A stretch of DNA of 33,931 bases from NCBI GenBank assembly GCA_035648595.1, contig DASRLH010000441.1:1-33931 (forward strand). The letters are read 5' to 3'. The position numbers were made by a program, and so were the translations under genes. The stretch comes from RYN-428 sp035648595. GTDB lineage: Bacteria; Planctomycetota; Phycisphaerae; Tepidisphaerales; Tepidisphaeraceae. Positions within the stretch are counted from its first letter, which is position 1. Every line of letters starts with the position of its first letter. The notes beneath the pieces are model-generated. The model ran no database searches, was not told where the DNA came from, and worked only from the letters and a program-made list of their open reading frames with translations. Below are positions 30,683-33,931 of the stretch, one piece after another.

Positions 30683-32071
30683 ATGCGTTTCATCGTCTCC
30701 GTTCTCTTCCTTGTCGCCCTCTTTGCCTCCGCGCCCTCCCTCCGCGCCGATGACAAGCCCATCAGCTATTTCCACGATGTGCGGCCCATCCTCATGTCCA
30801 ACTGCAACGCCTGCCATAAGCCCGAAAAACTCAAGGGCGAGCTCGATCTAACGGCAGTTTCCCTGATGCTCAAAGGCGGCAAGCACGGCCCAGCCGTCAT
30901 CCCCGGCAACACTTCCAAGAGCAAGATGATTGAGATGATTTCCGGGGATGACCCGGACATGCCAAAGGACGCCGACCCGCTGCAGCCCGTGCAAGTGTCT
31001 CTCATCACGCGATGGATCCAGCAAGGGGCGGCGGATGACACTCCAAAAGTCGGCGAAACCAAGATCGAGCCGCCGGTTTATTCCCTGCCGCCGGTTGTCA
31101 CGGCGATGGCGTATTCGCCGGATGGCGCGCTGCTGGCCGTCGCCGGTTATCACGAAGTGCTTCTGCATAAATCGGATGGCTCGGAAATCCTCGCCCGCCT
31201 GACCGGCGAGGCGCCGCGCATCGAATCGATCGCCTTCTCCAGGGACGGCAAGCTCATGGCCGACTGCGGCGGATCGCCGGGCGAATTTGGCCTCGTGCAA
31301 ATCTGGAACGTCGCCGACCGCAAGCTTCACAAGGGCTACGAAATCAGCGGCGATTCTCTCTACGGCATCAGCATCGCGCCCGATAGCAAGACCGTCGCAT
31401 TCGGCGGCGCCGACAAAATCGTCCATCGCATCGACATCGAAACCGGGAAGGAATTGCTCGACTTCAAGGCGCACGCCGACTGGGTGCTGGGAACCTGCTT
31501 CACGCTCGACGGCAAGCAGCTTGTTTCCGCCGGCCGCGATAAGGCGATGAAGCTGATCGACCTCGACTCCGGCCGCTTCGTCGATGACATCAACAACCCG
31601 CTGGAAGCCTGCCTGTGCATCGCCCGCAACCCCAAACAGGAGCAGGTGCTATACGGCGGCGATCTGGGCGCGGCGCGGCTCTATAAAATCAGCGACAACC
31701 AGGGCCGCACCTCCGGCCGCAACGACACAAATCTCATCCGCGCCTTCGAGAAGCAGGCCGGCCCGGTCACCGCCGTAGCCTTCGCCCCCGATGGCAACGA
31801 AGTCGCCCTCGGGAGCATGAACGATGTGAACGTCTACGCCGCCGGTGACGGTAAGAAACTGCACACGCTGTCCGGCGAGCAAGGCCCGGTCTTCGCCATC
31901 TGTTACAAGCCCGATGGCAAGCAAATCGCCGTTGCCGGCTATGATGGAATGGTGCGGCTGTATGATGCCAAGGCGGGGAACCTGGTCCGGCAATTCCTGT
32001 CGGTGCCGGTGACAAAACCGCCGACCACCAAGCCCGCCGAAACACGGCCGGCCCAGGCGTCGGCGAATTAG
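30683..32071 (+). CDS. Exported cytochrome c-WD40 repeat protein
   Basis: This 462-residue protein has a signal peptide (FIVSVLFLVALFASAPSLRA), then a planctomycete-type cytochrome c domain (about 27-125) with the haem motif CNACH (41-45) in SNCNACHKPEKLKGELDLTA and the later Met-containing stretch DDPDMPKDADPL, and then a WD40-type beta-propeller (about 140-450). Propeller blades are seen in AMAYSPDGALLAVAGYHEVL, IAFSRDGKLMADCGG, TCFTLDGKQLVSAGRD, VAFAPDGNEVALGS and CYKPDGKQIAVAGYDGMVRL. It is the last plus-strand gene of the cytochrome set and probably works in the periplasm with the DUF1549/1553 protein. The ATG at 30683 is chosen for its signal peptide and its AAAGG ribosome binding site 7 bases upstream. 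Confidence 0.92.
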   Translation: MRFIVSVLFLVALFASAPSLRADDKPISYFHDVRPILMSNCNACHKPEKLKGELDLTAVSLMLKGGKHGPAVIPGNTSKSKMIEMISGDDPDMPKDADPLQPVQVSLITRWIQQGAADDTPKVGETKIEPPVYSLPPVVTAMAYSPDGALLAVAGYHEVLLHKSDGSEILARLTGEAPRIESIAFSRDGKLMADCGGSPGEFGLVQIWNVADRKLHKGYEISGDSLYGISIAPDSKTVAFGGADKIVHRIDIETGKELLDFKAHADWVLGTCFTLDGKQLVSAGRDKAMKLIDLDSGRFVDDINNPLEACLCIARNPKQEQVLYGGDLGAARLYKISDNQGRTSGRNDTNLIRAFEKQAGPVTAVAFAPDGNEVALGSMNDVNVYAAGDGKKLHTLSGEQGPVFAICYKPDGKQIAVAGYDGMVRLYDAKAGNLVRQFLSVPVTKPPTTKPAETRPAQASAN

Positions 32072-32088
32072 TCTAATTTAGGCGGTCA

Positions 32089-33006
32089 TCATCGTTCTTC
32101 GCTGGTTTCCCGTTCCAGCTTAAACACCGTTACCTCCGGCCTGCACCAATCGAGGATGCGCTGGCCGTAGGCCAAGCCGCGATTGACGTAGAGATGGCGG
32201 CCATTCACCGCGTAATAGCCGTGCGTGAAATGGCGGTAGCGGTGGGGATAGAGCCGCTTGCCTATGGCGCCGGTGGCGACCTGCCGGCCATGCGTGTGGC
32301 CGCTGAGCATCCACTGCCAGGGATACTGCATGAGCGCGTTGCAGTTGGCGGGATTGTGGTTCAGGCAGATGATCGGCAAGTTTCCATCAACGCCGGCGAA
32401 GGCCTTGTCGGCGTCGATGTTCCCCGACCATTCATCGTCGAGGCCGACGATCGCGACCGGCGTTTGCGCGCCGTTGGGTTGCAGGTAATGCACTTCGTTG
32501 CGCAAAACGCGCAATCCCTCGGAGAGCAGGCTGCTTTCCAGATGATCACCGCGCCGGCGCCCCTCCGCGGAGAGATTTTTTCCGTACACGCTGTAATCGT
32601 GATTCCCAAAGGTGCAGATCACGCCATGCGGGGCCTTGAGATGGGCGAGGATTTTGGCGACGCGGTCGGCGTAGCGGTATCCGCCGGTGATCAGGTCGCC
32701 GGTGACGACCACCATGTCCGGAGACAACCCGTTGATCCATTCGATGAACTGCACCAGGTAGCGTTCCCAGACCACCGGGCTGTAGTGCAAATCGGAGATT
32801 TGCACGATCTTGAGGCCGGCCATCGCCGGGTCGAGATTGCGCAGCGGCATGTTGCGGCGATGGATGTCGATCCAGCGTCGATTGACCGGCAGCGCGTGCG
32901 TGCCGGTCAGGCCCACGCGGGCCATCGTGCTCCAAATCGCCTTGCGCCACCGGTGCTGGCGGCCCCAGTGCGGGTTGCGCAGAAAACTGACGAGTTCCTC
33001 GACCAA
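32089..33006 (-). CDS. Metallophosphoesterase
   Basis: This is a 305-residue calcineurin-like phosphoesterase. The full set of metal-binding motifs is present: KIVQISDLHYSP (D-x-H), VVVTGDLITGG (GD), CTFGNHDYSVYG (GNHD), ICLNHNP and WMLSGHTHGRQV (GHTH). The overall pattern resembles the YkuE/YaeI group, some of which act on membrane lipids such as UDP-2,3-diacylglucosamine or other phosphodiesters, but the substrate here is unknown. No clear signal peptide is present. The start appears to be TTG at 33004-33006, 12 bases after the stop of the TPR gene; a later ATG start would lose only N-terminal residues before the motifs. The two genes probably form an operon. Confidence 0.88.
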   Translation of the reverse strand: MVEELVSFLRNPHWGRQHRWRKAIWSTMARVGLTGTHALPVNRRWIDIHRRNMPLRNLDPAMAGLKIVQISDLHYSPVVWERYLVQFIEWINGLSPDMVVVTGDLITGGYRYADRVAKILAHLKAPHGVICTFGNHDYSVYGKNLSAEGRRRGDHLESSLLSEGLRVLRNEVHYLQPNGAQTPVAIVGLDDEWSGNIDADKAFAGVDGNLPIICLNHNPANCNALMQYPWQWMLSGHTHGRQVATGAIGKRLYPHRYRHFTHGYYAVNGRHLYVNRGLAYGQRILDWCRPEVTVFKLERETSEER

Positions 33007-33018
33007 GTGAGTTGCTTT

Positions 33019-33342
33019 CTATTCGATTAAACTCAGCGCCGCTTCGATCTCGCCGCGTGCGTGGGCGTCGCCCTTCTTTTGTGCCGCCTGAATCCCATCC
33101 CGATAGGCCTGCCGGGCGGCGGGCAGATCATCCGTCGATTCAAAAACCAGCCCCTTCTGGTGATAGGCATAGCAATAGCCCGGATCGAGCGCGATGACGC
33201 GATCGAGATTCTCGATGGCGCCGGCGGCGTCGCCGGCCTTTTTATATTCCAGCGCCAGCGCGTAAATCAGGAATGTGTCGTTGGGCTCTTTCTGGAGCAT
33301 CTGCTGCAACTGCCGGGTGCGGTCGGTGGGGGCTTGGGGCAT
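33019..33342 (-). CDS. Small TPR-repeat protein
   Basis: This 107-residue protein consists almost entirely of two to three tetratricopeptide repeats: NDTFLIYALALEYKKAGDAA, then DPGYCYAYHQKGLVFESTDD and a partial third unit. TPR proteins scaffold protein-protein contacts; the partner is unknown. It has no signal peptide or membrane segment. The start is the ATG at 33342 with a GAGGAAA ribosome binding site upstream. It lies directly upstream of the metallophosphoesterase gene on the same strand. Confidence 0.85.
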   Translation of the reverse strand: MPQAPTDRTRQLQQMLQKEPNDTFLIYALALEYKKAGDAAGAIENLDRVIALDPGYCYAYHQKGLVFESTDDLPAARQAYRDGIQAAQKKGDAHARGEIEAALSLIE

Positions 33343-33447
33343 CGTTTCCTCTCGTGGGGCACTCTAGCAGAAGTGGGCGATTCGTTGCAGGGGCAAAAGA
33401 AACGCCAGGGCAAACGAAACGAATGCCGTATCACGCTACGCCGTGAA

Positions 33448-33808
33448 CTATGCCGCGATGGAAGTGCCATGAAACTCCTGTGCCAGCTTGATTTCCGACT
33501 CGCTCACCGTCGTGATTTTTGGCGAGCCCGGCGGCGCGGTCGTCTTGATCCGCGGCCAGTTGCGCGAGCGTTTGGAGCCGGTTCGCGTGTAGGTGTCCTT
33601 GACTGCGTTGGCCAATCGTGTCGGAAGATCGCCACAATCGACGGCGCGGGCGGCGGCACGACGCACCGCCCGCAGGGCCAAGGCCACGCTGAAACTCAAG
33701 GGGTCTTTGCCGATGGCCAAGGTGGGCCGCCACCTTCCAGTGCAGCTTGTCGTTGCGGCGCAGGGCCTTGATGTATCCCTGGTAGGTGTTCCCCCAGGGC
33801 AATCGCAT
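33448..33808 (-). pseudogene. Small frameshifted reading frame of unknown function
   Basis: One minus-strand frame begins MRLPWGNTYQGYIKALRRND and looks gene-like to about 33720. A second frame then continues plausibly (AIGKDPLSFSVALALRAVRR) to a TAG at 33448-33450, ending KITTVSESEIKLAQEFHGTS. Joining them needs removal of one base near 33718-33724. The joined product would be about 119 residues, basic and probably DNA- or RNA-associated, but I recognise no family. No ribosome binding site is clear, and either frame alone could be chance in GC-rich DNA. A sequence error is a real alternative. Confidence 0.4.
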
Positions 33809-33924
33809 TTGAGAAGTTCGGCATATGTTAGGTATCGCCCGCGCGGTGGGGAGTGTATGTTGGTTTCGTCGTCGCGAAGCTTCGCAGCAAAAATTGAGCT
33901 TTCACCCACGAAAGGAGCTTGCGC

Positions 33925-33931
33925 ATGGACG
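33925..33931 (+). CDS. Start of a plus-strand gene cut by the window end
   Basis: AAAGGAGC lies 6 bases before ATGGAC at 33925, a strong ribosome binding site and start pair. Only two codons are in the window, so the product cannot be named. The reading frame at 33448-33808 would be divergent from it. Confidence 0.5.

Noticed and set aside
1..33931. tRNA or rRNA genes
   Set aside because: I looked for T-loop GGTTCRANNCC patterns and rRNA conserved blocks and saw none convincing; a covariance-model scan would settle this.

Overview
The window looks like a chromosomal segment from a GC-rich member of the Planctomycetota. The main evidence is the gene set at 22.3-32.1 kb: a DUF1549/DUF1553 cytochrome-like protein, a Tat-exported DUF1501 protein, a PPC-domain protein and a cytochrome c-WD40 protein, an association typical of that phylum. 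Two secreted proteins ending in a GG-x-NV-x-FADGHV signature, and a membrane protein with a CxxC...CPEC zinc ribbon, fit the same group. A Phycisphaerae-like lineage is plausible but is inference. There are no rRNA genes, no CRISPR array, no phage genes and no tRNA that I could recognise.

Layout. 1-2.3 kb: remnants of an IS3-type and an IS66-type transposase around a zinc-ribbon membrane protein. 2.3-6.2 kb: a lactonase-type beta-propeller lipoprotein, an M42 metallopeptidase and, on the minus strand, bioA. 6.5-12.3 kb: an ECF-type sigma factor overlapping a single-TM protein, which overlaps a secreted protein (ATGA junction); then two tandem paralogous secreted proteins, the second broken by a one-base frameshift. 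12.6-14.6 kb, minus strand: a DUF47 protein followed by a Pit phosphate permease. 15.1-17.5 kb: ribonuclease R. 17.6-19.2 kb, minus: class II fructose-bisphosphate aldolase followed by a DUF1844 protein. 19.9-22.1 kb: a LysM lipoprotein divergent from a TPR-sulfotransferase. 22.3-32.1 kb: the planctomycete cytochrome set. 32.1-33.9 kb, minus: a TPR protein and a metallophosphoesterase, a small frameshifted reading frame, and the first codons of a plus-strand gene cut by the window end.

The most unusual content lies between the genes. At least five unrelated families of inverted repeats occupy almost every larger intergenic gap. Family A (six copies of about 100 bp, one missing its right arm, plus a related tandem pair) has arms that are themselves hairpins of the type CACGGGCG-TCC-CGCCCGTG, and it comes in two subtypes by flanking bases (TATCAC or TGACAC). 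Family B has CACGGAGACACTGAGGCAC arms, C has CGCCAAGA-unit arms, D has TTCGGATTTCG arms, and E has AAGCGGCGTCCCCGCCGCTT arms. No transposase linked to any of them is in the window, so they look like non-autonomous or REP/BIME-like elements. Some sit inside likely operons or touch stop codons and ribosome binding sites, so they may also shape mRNA ends.
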